NCBI RefSeq assembly: GCF_008831285.2
Contig: NC_045140.1
Span: 3,327,528 to 3,391,527 of the forward strand
Direction of reading: 5' to 3'
Length of the DNA stretch: 64,000 nucleotides
Origin: Nymphaea colorata
Taxonomy: Eukaryota; Streptophyta; Magnoliopsida; Nymphaeales; Nymphaeaceae
Numbering within the stretch: position 1 is the stretch's first letter; each line of letters opens with the position of its first letter. A program made the position numbers and the translations under genes. Below the pieces are notes generated by a model. The model did not search any database. It saw only the letters and a program-made list of their open reading frames with translations, and was not told the DNA's origin. This document shows, one piece after another, positions 45,251 through 57,400 of this stretch.

Positions 45251-46690
45251 CCTAAACGCTTTGATAGGATGGCATGCATGCATATGTTAAAAAATAATCT
45301 CTGCTTGATACGATACTGACGTTGCTGTGGACGAGCAGATATAGACACATCTTGAGCTTACAGCCAGACCATAATGCGAGGATCTCTTTCTACAGTCCTT
45401 AAGCTAACAGTCCTGTACTGGATTGCGATGGTTTCTCCATCTGCCGATGCTCGTTGATGGATTGGTCGAGCCAGCGTTCAAAGCAAACAAATGAAAAGAT
45501 CAGCAGGGAAAACGAGGACTCGATGTCTACGTGCTGGCAGCGTGATTCCAGCTTTCCTAAAACCCAGTTCCCCCATGGATTAGACGCCTTAAAACATCAT
45601 TGTTCATGGTAACATCTACATGTGCATGCCTCCATTCATTCCTCGCATCGACACGTTTCCTTCTATCATGAAACCCTCGATGGGCCATCGCCAACATCTG
45701 CCGTCCTCGTTTCACGCCACGAAATTCAGCACTCCATGAGAGACGGCGGCCTGAGACGTCTTCCCCGAGAACCACACAACTCAGATCTCTCGTGAATAAA
45801 GAATTATTTTGGAAAAAGAAGCCCGACAGAGAAGAGAATGCACGCAGGCAGGACTATTTATATTATACAAATATATATTTATATGGTGTATCCTGTCGAG
45901 GCCGGACACCGACAGCCCTCGATTCTTCTGTCTTAGGCGCAAGATCTTCCTTGGTTTAGATGGTACATATGTGATGTACCATTACACATCTCAATTGTTG
46001 ACATGCATCTATCCAAAGTTCTTTTCCTTCTTTTTTGAATTTCAGAGGAATGAATGTACTACGGGCAGAGCCCTTGACTTGGCCGGGGGCGTGCCGAGCC
46101 GGTGGCAGCTTGACTTGGGTTGCTATTGGCTACTCTGCAATGCTGGGTGCTGCCGTGTGGGGGTTAACTTTACATGTGGCCCAGCGTGGGGTGGCGTACT
46201 GGCTAGGGGAGATTGGTTTCTCTTTTACACGAACTTTTTTAAGCTAGATTGTTCCCCTCGACCTTCTTCCCCTTCTTTACCATTAATGCAAAGACCGGTG
46301 TGCCATGCAGAAGGATTTCTGTCCCAACTTTAGAGGGATCCTTCTTTAAGAAGGACAGTACTCTCATAAGAATGTAGGTTCCTCTGTTGTTACCCTTCAT
46401 GTGAGGGATGGATGATGGGAGGCGTGGTTAGCCTCCCGAAACTGATCCAAGAATCGAACTCGAGTGTAGAGATTCCAACTAGAATGTATAAAAAGAATGT
46501 GGCAGCTTCGTGGAGATAAAAACTCATAATCATCTGTTTTTACACTGGATTAGGGTTGCTTAAATTTGCTGAACTATTTCATCATCCAGAGATGATACCT
46601 TGACGTAGGAGTGGTACTTGGTAGTATGGTAAAGTGGTTAGCAGCTTCAATTAGTCAACAAAAAAATGCTTAAATTTTCAAAAGAAATCA
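43875..46690. other. Intergenic, no gene recognised
   Basis: Contains short direct repeats (GATTTTAGCAAGAAGA twice at about 44547, GGTTGTTTGTTTTTG twice at about 44644), a C/T-rich stretch near 45160, and a GC-richer block at 46050-46270 that shows no family resemblance in any frame. Confidence 0.4.
45216..45245. repeat. (TA)n microsatellite
   Basis: About 15 TA units. Confidence 0.95.
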
Positions 46691-46697
46691 CATTTAA

Positions 46698-46700
<3 letters not shown>

Positions 46701-46764
<64 letters not shown>

Positions 46765-46771
46765 GAGAGAG
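46701..46771. repeat. (TA)n microsatellite followed by (GA)n
   Basis: About 59 bases of pure TA, then AAAAGAGAGAGAG. Confidence 0.95.
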
Positions 46772-46979
46772 AAAAAGAGAGAAAGGAATGAAAGGACTGG
46801 TTGAGGAACAGGATCACATGATATGATCACGTTCTGCTCGTTGCATTAAATGGGGGTACTGTTTCTACTGAGGCAGGATGAGACTTGAAAGGCATTACCG
46901 ACATTCCCATTTATGCCTGCGGGAATAAGATATTAGGTTCTGCTTCTGAAAGGATGGGATGTTGTGATTCTGATTGCTG

Positions 46980-47225
46980 CTCTGACGAGAGAGAGGAAAG
47001 GCGGGGCCCCGGCGTTTCTGTTCTCGTCCGTCAAATCTAGTCGCGCTCCCTGGTTTGGCGTCTGCTTTTGTCGGGATCGGAAAATTTGATCTCACCGTGA
47101 ACGCACTTTCCGAGAAGATCCCGGGGGCAGGTCGGAAAGTGCATGCCTTTCCAGGACTGGCCTCCTCCAAAGCCATTTTCCGCGGAAAACTCGTCCTGTA
47201 CATTCCTTTACCCGGCAAATGCCTT
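46980..47225. other. GC-rich island with a perfect 11-bp hairpin
   Basis: This stretch is markedly richer in CG dinucleotides than its surroundings. GCACTTTCCGA at 47103-47113 is matched by its exact reverse complement TCGGAAAGTGC at 47132-47142 across an 18-base GC-rich loop. No protein family is recognised in any frame. Confidence 0.35.
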
Positions 47226-47239
47226 TTTAGATCTTCATA

Positions 47240-48795
47240 GACTGTCATTTGAACGATTATTCCGTAAACATTAATTTAATCCTAGATCAAAGCGGATCTG
47301 AATCCGATGTACGCTTAACCACACTAGCCTTTTTAAATATAAACTGGCATATCGAAATTTGATTCCCGATTCGAATATCGAAATCCCACTTAAGTCAAAT
47401 CTAAGCTTTGACTTCCAAAATGTGTGGATACTGGATATAAAATATTTCTTTAAGATACTTGTGTAAAAATAAACCTGATTTGAATGTGAATTTGATTAGA
47501 TAATTTTATTTGTTATTTGTTCAGTTTGACACATAGGGCTACAAATGCAGTGTTCATTTTGTATTTATTGATTTATTGATAATGGTGTTGGTGCCATTAA
47601 AGTTATATTTGACGTAAGTTAACGTTGAAATGGATCAGCATTTCTAATCATTTGCAGACACCATTTATGTGAAGTTTTATTGAATTTTAACCCCAAATTT
47701 TTGTGGTTGCTTCATCCATGTGTTGACTGTCTACAAACCTGATTTCAGCCAAAAGAATCATACTTTGTTCATGATTTTAAACATTTTCCAAAATCTGGTT
47801 TTTTTTTTTTTTTTACATGGCATCACTGTTCAAGTCCAAGGGCATTTCGCACAATAGGTCGAGTTTTTGGTGTCTTTCGTCTGTTATCTGCACGTCAAAA
47901 ATCAAAGAATTTGGACTCATTTGCGTAAGTTCCTAAAGTCCATTTCAGCACCATTTAGGATTATAGACATTTTGCTTAGGTCGTGTATTTTCTATCACTT
48001 TTGACTATTCCAGTAGTTTTAAGTTCTGTTCTTCAGAAGTTACTGTATTTGTTTTTATTCATGAACTAATTCGTTATTTTAATTATTCTGTGTTAATTTT
48101 TAAGATGTAATAGCATTGGATACAAAATATTTTTTTAAAAATGAATTCGTTCTGAATCCAATGGAATATCTATGTATATCCAAATATAAATCTGAAGAAT
48201 GTCATTTTTTAAATCTGAATTCGATCGAATTTTTTAACCTTAAATTTTTTTCATATCCTATTTTTTTTCAGTTCGGTTTATTCAGATATCCAATTCAAAT
48301 CAGATATATTAACATTGATAGGTGGGCAGTGCTTTGTAAATCGCCTATTGGTTGGGTGCAAATTTGTATTTTTTTTTCTTTTTTATTTGAATTGGATCTC
48401 CTTATCTAGATCGTGTTTCAGTACATTACCCAGTTAGCTTTTGATGTCTTAACGTGATACTCTGATATTCTTTATTTTTAAAACACAAGAAAGTTGACGC
48501 TCTAACCATTCGATTCGAAACTGTCCCCTCTAAGACCACCCCCTCCTAGATGTACAACGTATTTTGCTTCGATTGCGTCCAAAATAAATTATATAGTTTC
48601 CACCCTGTCAAGTACAGAATTGACTTCAGCTAATTTGTTTGAATCCTTCGTCTTGAGGACATGCACACAGGAACGTCCCTCGTGTTTGAGTTTTGGACAA
48701 TAATGGAGAGGTTGTACGTTTGATGTATGATTTAGACTCGGTACTTGGCTTTTCGATTGTTCCTCAAAAATATTTTCATCAAATAAAAATTATTT
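47240..48795. other. Intergenic, no gene recognised
   Basis: AT-rich. The segments at about 47330-47540 and 48100-48330 repeat words such as GAATTCGAT, GATATCCAATTC and GGATATAAA, the look of an eroded non-autonomous element. No boundaries could be fixed. Confidence 0.35.
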
Positions 48796-48796
48796 G

Positions 48797-48799
<3 letters not shown>

Positions 48800-48841
<42 letters not shown>
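48800..48841. repeat. (TA)n microsatellite
   Basis: About 20 TA units. Confidence 0.95.
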
Positions 48842-48844
<3 letters not shown>

Positions 48845-48845
<1 letters not shown>

Positions 48846-49274
48846 GCAACCTGTCTTTTGCAATTTGGCAATTATAAGAGTATCTCTGATGTTTCTCCTT
48901 GATGTTCAGTGTCTGATCAGATCCTATGAAACAAATGTAAACTCAAAGTGCAAATCAGATTTCACGGGAACAGGAACTGTAAAATCAATTGTATCTTAGT
49001 TTGTGGACTGATAAAACATTAGAACACTATCGTTCCTCATATTGCTGCATGATCTTCTCACCAGTCGCACTGTGCGTTTCGATTTCGGAAACGTAACCAG
49101 ATACATGTGTAAAATTAAAATGTATATTTTAGATGGCTCGATCAACATGCATTTCTTGAGTTCGTGCATCGTCACTTATTGTCTTGTATCTTAGGTGGTG
49201 CGAGAGTTGTTGAAGTCAGAAGACAGAGAACCAGCATGCAGTCCAGCGGGAAACTCCTGGTAGGATTGAAGGGG
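48845..49274. other. Intergenic, no gene recognised
   Basis: AT-rich with no coding frame or repeat that I can support. Confidence 0.5.
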
Positions 49275-49282
49275 TTGTAGCC

Positions 49283-49495
49283 ATGGCTGGGCATCCAGTC
49301 CGGCCCGATAATTTGTCTAACTCGAAACCGGCCTTCGCTCTTGACCACTGCCTGACTGCCCACAACTTGGACTTGAAGACTGGCTTGGTTCCAATATAAT
49401 TATATTTATATTTAAAAAAGTATATATTAAAAAATAAGTTATCGGATGGAACCAGCCTAATAACTTAATGAAGTCAAGTACCAGGATCCCCCTAA
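49283..49495. mobile_element. hAT-like MITE, 213 bp
   Basis: Flanked by TTGTAGCC (49275-49282) and TTGTAGCT (49496-49503), a direct repeat of 8 bp with one mismatch. The left end ATGGCTGGGCATCCAG and the inverted right end TTAGGGGGATCCTGG are imperfect inverted repeats. The interior has GTCCGGCCCG and CGAAACCGG near the left and is AT-rich in the middle. Non-coding. Confidence 0.55.
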
Positions 49496-49503
49496 TTGTA
49501 GCT

Positions 49504-50050
49504 AGTCAGACTGGTTTTGATTTCATGAAAGAAAAGCATGGTTGGATTTGAGGATAACTGTTTTTAAGCTAGACATTTATCTCGTTTAGTTAATGAATAA
49601 TGGAGGAAGTGTTCAAAACAGGGTGCCAACAAAATGTTCTAACACAATGTTCTATGAATATGCTAGAAAACTAGAGTAAGTTCATGTCCCAATTTTTTTT
49701 GTTTATGAAGCGCTTGCATCACCAACTAGCTAATCAGCTGCGAGCCCCTCCTCGAGCGTATTAATCGTTTTTCTCCTCAGCCTACGAGATATTAGCAGCC
49801 GTTGTTCCCTTCCCATGGACAGGTTTTGATGTGTTACTCACCCGTCCACTCAAAACACCACTTCCCATTCGATTTGCATGTGTTAAGCATTCCGCCAGCA
49901 TTCATGCTGAGTAGCCAAAGGCCACACCAAAGTGGGTGTGGGTGCTACTCCCACTAACTTTGAAGACTAGATTCTTCCTTTTGTGAGCAAAAACAAACAT
50001 CTTTCAGCTAGCTGACTCAATGTCGTCCAAGATCATCACAGACCCACTCG
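49504..50050. other. Intergenic, no gene recognised
   Basis: No structure that I can support. Confidence 0.5.
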
Positions 50051-50054
50051 ATTT

Positions 50055-50540
50055 TTAGTACAAAAGCCCAAATTTTGAAACCATGCGATCCCAATGATGG
50101 GAAGAAGAAGATTGTTCTTCATTTAAATCACTCGAGACCAGGTCGTCCTTCATGCAATTTTGATCACAATTTGAAGTGCTTGGATTTCTAAGCAAGACAC
50201 AAATTATAGTAAAAGGAACATCCAGACGAATAAAAGCAGAAAACCTTCCACCAACAAAGGCAAAGCCTGTTGAAGAAGTGCGCTCACACCATGCACCAAA
50301 GTCGTTGCCTATGAACCCTAGCGCCTTCCCTCTCACATAAACCCTACGTAAACCCTAGGATCAGACAACTCCACGTGAACAAAACCTTGGTTTCCAGGCC
50401 CCAACACAGACATCAGAAAAGAAAAACAGAGCCCCCAGACCAACAAAAGATAGAGATAGAGAAAGAAAGGAAGAAAAAAACCCTGCTCTCCTCTATCTTC
50501 TCCCAAGAAAGAAAGAACATCTTATAAAATATATACCCAA
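50055..50540 (-). other. Possible minus-strand transcript with telobox motifs and a 93-codon frame
   Basis: Reading the minus strand, a TATA-like TATATATTTTATAAG (about 50535-50521) is followed by a CT-rich leader, then two CTAGGGTTT/TAGGGTTT teloboxes (50339-50360), then ATG 50336 opening 93 codons to a stop at 50055. The peptide (MRGKALGFIGNDFGAW and so on) matches no family that I know. The layout (TATA, pyrimidine leader, telobox, ATG) is that of a plant gene 5' end. The short frame could be a first exon, an upstream ORF, or a non-coding RNA. Teloboxes are typical of promoters and leaders of translation-related genes. No further exon was recognised downstream. Confidence 0.3.
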
Positions 50541-50699
50541 AAACCTAAACAACAACTTCTGAGCGCCGCCAGAGTAATCATTCTGATTGATAATCATGCA
50601 TACTTCTCTGTAATTCCTGTTATTTTGCCCCTCGAAAATTTCTAGCCTTCTTTTTGGGGAGGTCGCCTTTTCCCCTTCCCTTTCCACCACACATTTATC

Positions 50700-52096
50700 A
50701 AGATAGTCATCAAATGCCCCTTCCCATCAATATTACTCCCCCTATCGTGATCCGATCGAAAAGAAGAGGGAGCATATTGGTTTATCTTTCTTCTTGGAAA
50801 TTGCTCATGCAATAACTCGGCCTATAGTTATTATTCTACATCTGGCGAACCTTCATCTGAGACATTCCAATTAATCATGCATAAATGAGTTGGCTCTGGA
50901 AACTCGTGCATGCATGAGCCATTCGATGATCTTTTCGCTTTTGGGATACAAGATCTTATCTTAGCAACAACGTTTCAAGATTTGCTCAAGCACATGAGTT
51001 TCAAAAAGAAGCCTGGGTAATAATATTTTCGTGTAGATGAGCTCCTATAACACACCCATAAGCGAATACATGGAGAAGGAATTTTGGGTAAGTAAGAGAT
51101 TAATAACTTATTATTCAGAAAAGAGAAGAGGTTTGAAGGTACTTCTGTTTCTCCTGCTTGTAGAGTTATTAGTTGGGTCGAAACTTAGTTACACTCATTT
51201 GGTTATCATCCTACTGTTTATAATTCGTGGAAAGTATACATAAGAATGGAACCGATGATACCTTATATGACTACCTACTCGACCAACTATACTATAACTT
51301 TGTAAGACAATACAACCTGGTACATGTTGAAACTATTTAACTAAGTTTGAGGTTCTTTTTTGGGATGATTACCAAGTAAGATAGGTTTTTGACGTCTAAA
51401 TTGATCACATGCACTTAAATAAAAGATAGAAAGGTTTAAGTTAGTAGATTAATTTGGGCACTAAGGGGCAATTGGATGAGAAAGTTTCAAGCTTGACAGA
51501 GCTTCTTCTACTTTCTCCAAATGTTAAAAACTTTTCATGGGCAAGTTTGTTTAAGCAAAAGTTTACGCCATTGTTTAAATTCCCTTCACCCGATTGGATA
51601 AAGGCGTTTTAATTTAAAAACAGAAGACAGCCTTAACCAGCATAATAAAGAACAAATAAGATGGACAAGAAAGAGCCGTCTACTGATTGTTACATATGAA
51701 AAGCTAACGACCTTTTCCTGCTTACATCCAAAAAAGAGAAGAGCAGAATCTATATATCCGTGGAATAATGGTTCCAAAATGTTCTATCCTTAGTTCTCGT
51801 CGGATGGATTTTCCAAAGGAAAAACTTTCCTTCCAAACAGAAAAGTTACAAAATTCAGCCTTCACTACTCAACTGCAATCACAAATACGCAAGGAGAGGA
51901 ACAAGCGTACGAGTGATGGGTAATAGCACGCAAGAATGTTGCACGAACATGGAAAAAGCTTTGGAAAGGGAGTTACCAAAAGCAAATGAAAGCAAAAAAG
52001 CAAAGGCAAAAAATTGATTAAAAACCTGAATGCACCAAAAGCACTTGAGAGGACAGTTAGCCACCTCGCCCTACTCGTTACAATTGGAATTACAAC
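50700..52096. other. Upstream region of the ERF gene, no other gene
   Basis: AT-rich with short open frames only. It is likely to contain promoter elements of the ERF gene, but none could be singled out. Confidence 0.45.
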
Positions 52097-52119
52097 CTCT
52101 CTCTCTCTCTCTCTCTCTC
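52097..52119 (+). repeat. (CT)n tract in the ERF promoter
   Basis: Eleven CT units, 25 bases upstream of the TATA box. CT/GA tracts near plant transcription starts are common, so it may be part of the core promoter. Confidence 0.85.
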
Positions 52120-52143
52120 GTCACTGTTCTTGTTCCTCAAATC

Positions 52144-52150
52144 TATAAAT
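52144..52150 (+). promoter_or_regulatory. TATA box of the ERF gene
   Basis: TATAAAT in the context AATCTATAAATACCACCTGC, 159 bases upstream of the start codon. It is followed by a strongly pyrimidine-rich leader (52185-52285). Confidence 0.75.
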
Positions 52151-52302
52151 ACCACCTGCCTGTGTGCGCTTTCTAGGTCTCTACCTGTCTCCTTCCTCTC
52201 CCCCTCACATTCTCTTTTCCTCTTAGTCCTGCTGTTCCTGTTCCTCATCATATAAACTCTCTCTCTTTCTCTCTCTCCATTTCCTCACTGCAAGGGAAGG
52301 TG

Positions 52303-53505
52303 ATGGAAGAGGTGATGGAAATCAAAGACGGTGCTGCAAATTCATGCAGCCTCAAGAAGTACAAGAAAGCGTCGAGCAAGGAAAAGGAGGGGGGTGGTGC
52401 CAAGTACCGGGGAGTCCGGCGACGGCCATGGGGACGGTACGCGGCGGAGATAAGAGACCCTCAGTCCAAAGAGAGGCGGTGGCTCGGCACCTTCGACACC
52501 GCTGAGGAGGCCGCCTGCGCCTACGATTGCGCCGCTCGCGCCATGCGCGGCATCAAAGCCCGCACCAACTTCGTGTACCCCAACGCCTCTCCGGACTTCC
52601 ACTCCTCCTTCACAGCTTTCCCCACCACCACCGCCTTCCCTAAGGTTGGCGGCCTCCCTGAGTTGCACCACCCTTCTCAGATAGACCCCTCTGATCTCTT
52701 CCCTTGTGGCAATTTCTCTCCTTGCCATGCTCTTGCTGGTGTTATTGGTGGTGGTGGTGGTGGTGGTCCTTTTCTTGGTGGTGGAGGCGTCGGCGGTCTC
52801 CATTCTTCCACCACAACCGCTCATGGCCGGAATGCTTTGAACATGCTTCTCATTCACGACTTCCTCAACTCCACGGCCACTGGTTCGCTTCCTAACTCAG
52901 CTACTTCGGCTAATTTGCGGTCTCCGTCGACTCCCTGTCCGCCGGATTTCAATTGTTCATCATCCCTGCCCTTAAAGAACACTAAAGCAACAACTAGTTG
53001 TTCTACCGCCTTCGACCCGTTCGCTTTCTTCTGCTCCAACGACCTACCTTTGCTCGAAGACCCCAACTGGACCACCCTTGCTCCTCCGGACTCTCTGAAT
53101 TCAGCGACGGAAGCGATCGATTTCTCGGCACACGAGTCGTCTGGCTCCGGCTTGTTGCAGGAGATTGTTCATGGGTTCTGTCAAAAATCGAGCTCGAGCC
53201 CGAACTTGGGGTCCGGCGGGTCCTCAGCCAGCACCGGCGTCTTGGGTCATGTGATCGATGAGGAGCTGAGAAGGAAGATCGACGATGATAATTTGCGCTT
53301 GTACTTGGAGTATCAGATGTCTCAGGGGTCTCGCAGCGGCTCTTTGTCTTCCCCCTTGCAGCAACACCAGGTTTGTACCAACGTCGCCGCCGGAGATGGC
53401 TACGACGGCGTCGATATTTCGGCTATGTCCGACTCCGTATGGGAAGATATTATCCACTATCCTGAACTAGTGGATATATTTGCTGCCAGGTTGCAGAAGG
53501 CTTGA
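52303..53505 (+). CDS. AP2/ERF transcription factor, group VIIIb (ESR/LEP-like)
   Basis: Intronless gene for a 400-residue protein. The start is ATG 52303 ([10 protein letters not shown]), the first ATG after the TATA box and leader; a GTG directly before it is not a eukaryotic start. A single AP2/ERF DNA-binding domain spans residues 34-93. It has the ERF-type residues A14 and D19 ([20 protein letters not shown]), then [20 protein letters not shown] and [12 protein letters not shown]. This domain is nearly the consensus of ERF group VIIIb (ESR1/DORNRÖSCHEN, ESR2, LEAFY PETIOLE, PUCHI, grass FZP/BD1), which regulates shoot, floret and organ initiation by binding GCC-box-like DNA. After it come a Gly-rich stretch (about 145-166), Ser/Thr/Pro-rich linkers and an acidic-hydrophobic C-terminus ([17 protein letters not shown]), which resembles the ESR-type terminal motif. 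Codon use is GC-rich in the AP2 part. No damage is seen. Which member of VIIIb it is cannot be decided without a tree. Confidence 0.93.
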   Translation: MEEVMEIKDGAANSCSLKKYKKASSKEKEGGGAKYRGVRRRPWGRYAAEIRDPQSKERRWLGTFDTAEEAACAYDCAARAMRGIKARTNFVYPNASPDFHSSFTAFPTTTAFPKVGGLPELHHPSQIDPSDLFPCGNFSPCHALAGVIGGGGGGGPFLGGGGVGGLHSSTTTAHGRNALNMLLIHDFLNSTATGSLPNSATSANLRSPSTPCPPDFNCSSSLPLKNTKATTSCSTAFDPFAFFCSNDLPLLEDPNWTTLAPPDSLNSATEAIDFSAHESSGSGLLQEIVHGFCQKSSSSPNLGSGGSSASTGVLGHVIDEELRRKIDDDNLRLYLEYQMSQGSRSGSLSSPLQQHQVCTNVAAGDGYDGVDISAMSDSVWEDIIHYPELVDIFAARLQKA

Positions 53506-53690
53506 ATTCTCTTTCATTTATGTCTGTACACACGAGGTGTTGCACAAGCAAATTTTGGGCTTCTCTCTTCCTCTCTTCTCCTTCTCTGCTTTTAGGGTTT
53601 GGTTGTTTGTGGAATGGGTGGTCGATCACGTTTCGTCTTCTTCTTCGAAATTTATACATGTAATGAATCTTGCTTTTGTTACTTGAATAC
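53506..53690 (+). other. Probable 3' UTR of the ERF gene
   Basis: T-rich sequence after the stop. AATGAATCTTG at about 53661 could serve as a polyadenylation signal region, but the site is not certain. Confidence 0.4.
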
Positions 53691-54382
53691 TCTTGATGGA
53701 AAATGTCGAAATGGCTATGGGTTTTATCAGAATATGGTCTATCTTCTTCTCAACTCCTGATCGATTGTATGATACACACTGTAAAACTGATTCCCAATGT
53801 TCCATGTTCCGTGTTTGTTTGGTCTCTGTTATTAGAAGTACGGGATTGGTGTTTCAGTAAAAGAAAACTGAAACAAGTAAGGAGCATCTCAGCATTCTCG
53901 GGGGTAGATGGTCGTCATTGGAACTTGAGCTGCCGAGCTCGTTGAGCTCTGAGAGTTGCCAAAAAGTTTTCTCCATCAGCACCACCATAATCATAATCAT
54001 CATTTTCAGGTTCTTGATCATTAGCGTGTAGTTCTTTGCTCACTTCTTCATCATATTGTTTTTCATGGTTCAGGTACACTCATGATCCATATTTTTCTCC
54101 TGGTTCGGTTTCTTTTTCCTTTTGAGGCTTCTGCGCGGCAGTAAAACCGCATGCAACAACGGCAGAGCTATTCCAAAAATAGATCTGTGGTTTATAAAAG
54201 CTATGTAGATACAATAATTGTTGCTTATTAAAAGTATGGCGGCAAGTGGATGTTATGTTCAAGATCAGATCTTCGTACTCTCTTTTTCTCTGTGTGGACG
54301 AAGAGCCCATTAGCCCATTAGTCTTCTCAACAATCTCCAATGACGAGCGGCATGGCATGCTTGTAGTTTTCTTCACACTTTA

Positions 54383-54400
54383 CTCTCTCTCTCTCTCTCT
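54383..54400. repeat. (CT)n microsatellite
   Basis: Nine CT units. Confidence 0.9.
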
Positions 54401-57400
54401 GCGTTAAGGATCATTTACTCGTGCTCTTATGGAGGAATCAGATGGGCATTTAAATAGACGATGATGAACATGTAGGCGAGGCCGTAGGAGATAAAAAAGA
54501 GCTTCAAAGCATCGTTTCCAGGGTTGTACGTCCTCCTCCCCAGCCCTCCGCAGAGAGAGACGTTCTTATTGCTGGTTGCAATTTTTGTGTCGAAGATGCT
54601 GTTAAAGGTTCAATCATGAAGCCTTCATTGATTGTGGAGACCTTCTGGTCGGAATTGAGCGTCTGTTAGCCTTCTAGCGTTTGAAACTCATCTCATTGGC
54701 ATATCAACCTGGAGTAAAATGGTGGATTCTCTCTCTCTCCGTAGCAACCGCCAGCATATTCTTCGCTATGCAGCGGAGGTTAAGCTGGTGCATTTAAGGT
54801 TCAAATGGCGCCTTCATGTTTTGTTAATAGTCTCAAGGCTGAAGCCCCTCTTCACTTCTCTCTACTGCAGAGTTTTCTCCTTACTCCAAAGTTTAGTATT
54901 GCTTTAGACAAAGTTTAAGATTTCTTTGAAACCTGGATAGGGAATGCGACGTCCGTCAACGAAAATGTTGGCTGAAATCTCATAAATAAAAAATTGAACA
55001 AAGAAATTGAACAAAAAATTGAACTGAAAACCAAAAACCAGACTTTCATCAGCCTGTCATTAAACCAACCAGCTAAGGCTAGCATAATTAGATCGATTGA
55101 CACGGTAATTTTGAAAATTTACTGTTCATAAGAATAATTAGATGATCGCCAAAAAAAAATGATAAAATAAAAAAACATTAAATTAATAGTTTATTTTTTG
55201 GCGTGTCGTACCTAAATCCGTGTCGGCTTATCAATTAGCCCACCTATTAAGGGATGGCATGGAGAGGGCTGACCTAAATATTGAAATTTTAAACTACATC
55301 GGCTTTTCTCTCCAACATGGTTTCATTTGCTTCAAAAAAGATTTTAGTTAAGGATATGACTGTGTTGGAGCGCTGGCCTCCGAGATTCTATTTTCTTAGT
55401 TGTGAAAGCAGATTTGGCCATCCAAGCAATATTTCGTTTATTAAATTTTTCCGTGAGTTGGTTGAACTTGAACCCAGTAACAAGACAATCCTCAGAAACA
55501 TGAAGAAAAATGGATGCTTCTTGGGAAATAACCCAATAACATGACAATCCGTATGATTCTTGGGGATACTTAAGCGGCTCTCCCTTTTCTCGGTTGCTTT
55601 TAGGATTTAGGTGGTAAATATGACATCTATCAATTAGGCCTTGTTTGACGACAGGGTAAATTTTTGAGCGGTAAACTTATCTGAAAAAATATAAGAAAAG
55701 AAAAAATTTGATTTTTCCAACTCCAAACCATGTTTGATGGCCTAGATGGTCTGATGGCCTACAAGTTTTTTCCGTTCAAAAATTAACCAAGAAAAAAAAA
55801 AAGCACAGATAAATGATTTTACTGTTGTGTTTTCAACAGTGTAATGTTTCCACTTCAAAATGAACAGGATAGTGAGTATTACAAGGCTAATTGCAACGTT
55901 CTACAGTCAAGTGCTTGGCAAGATACATGAACAAATCTCACTACAAAGCTAGCATATTTTTTGAGCTAAATTTGAAGATAAATAAAGGAATGAAGAGGAC
56001 CACTCCTGCATAGAGCTTATTGGTGGTCATGACAAGGGTGTTAAAAGAATGTCCATACCATGCAAGAAAAACATTGTAACTACTAATACAAAAATTCTTG
56101 ACATGGTGAACAATCATCCACTAAATAGACAAGCATGATCAACAGAGCAGAAAAACCTAATAGCATCAAACAGGGCCAGACTTACTCAAAGTTTTTACGA
56201 GTTGATTGCCACACATTTAGTGATCGACTTGTTGCAGAACATACTGAATTGTACTGTTGAGATAGCAATGAAACAGGTTGAACTTTCAGAATATGTGATC
56301 GGTCTATATACAAGCCAGTTACACATATCTCAACCAGAGGTAGATCTTCACATCCCTTTTTTTATTCAGCTATTCTCATATAGCAAGATATGAAAAGAAT
56401 TCGTTTGCAGCTAGACTTAATTTTAGTTTTCTGCTTTTGCTTGTGACTAGTTATATGATGTCATGAAGGATATATCATGGTCACTTTTTTCACTGATATT
56501 ACCAAAAAGAATGAAAGTGAAGCATTTTCAGATAGTGGCATTTGAAAAATGTTTTGGAAAATTGGGTATAGAGTTAACGAATCATTTTTATGTGTTCTTA
56601 ATGCTTAAAAGTGCCTTACTAAGTAATATGAATACTTTTACACAGAAAGACATTACATAGAATACTTGTCATATTTGAGTAATTTCTTTATACAGGTGGG
56701 TGTAATCACCATCCCAAGGAGATATATAATGGAAAAGGTTGGCCAAAGAGCTATTGATACACTAGGGGTTTTAATTTCTGCATCGATTTGCATTCTTGCC
56801 GTTGGATATGCATTTTGATATTGACAAGTGGTTTCTCAAAGGAGATTAAATTAAGTTGATAAGTCATCTTGAAGCAAGAAGGCGGGCAGAGGAATCAAAC
56901 AACTATAAAATCCAGACTATAGAAATTTCATATGCTTACCAGTGGAAAAAAGATTCACCATGTTTGTTGATCAATGAAGAGGTAATACTCCACATATGGA
57001 TTCATGCAGTTGATGCCCAACACTGAATAATGTCAACAAGCACATGATAAATCCACAAAATTGAATAATATATCAAACACTAACAAGTGCATGCATATTA
57101 ACAAAATGCATACAAATTAACATTACTCCAACTCATTTGCGTCCATAATCACTAGAGACTGAATTTTTTTTTGCATACATAAAACAAACATTACTAACAA
57201 TTCATCCCCTATCATATTTCATAGGTCAATAGAAGTGTTGGTACAAGAAGGCAAAAAAACATAATGGTAAATTGAAAAGTACATTAATGATTAAGCAACT
57301 CATTTGTCGTCTAAGTAAATAAAACTACTCTTTCATGTATGTTCTTGTTAGCATAAGGAAAGAATTGCTCTCGAGTTTCACAAATGCAACTGTAAAAGAA

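Noticed and set aside
45809-46333. 174-codon plus-strand open frame
   Set aside because: Cys/Trp-rich, no splice or promoter context, no family resemblance; part of it is the GC-richer block at 46.05-46.27 kb.
52342-52857. 171-codon minus-strand open frame across the ERF gene
   Set aside because: It is antisense to the AP2 domain and Gly-rich region, owes its length to high GC content, and has no family resemblance.
56696-56820. Short membrane-like frame (ITIPRRYIMEKVGQRAIDTL and hydrophobic tail)
   Set aside because: One isolated frame after an acceptor-like site, no partner exon or family; could arise by chance in AT-rich DNA.
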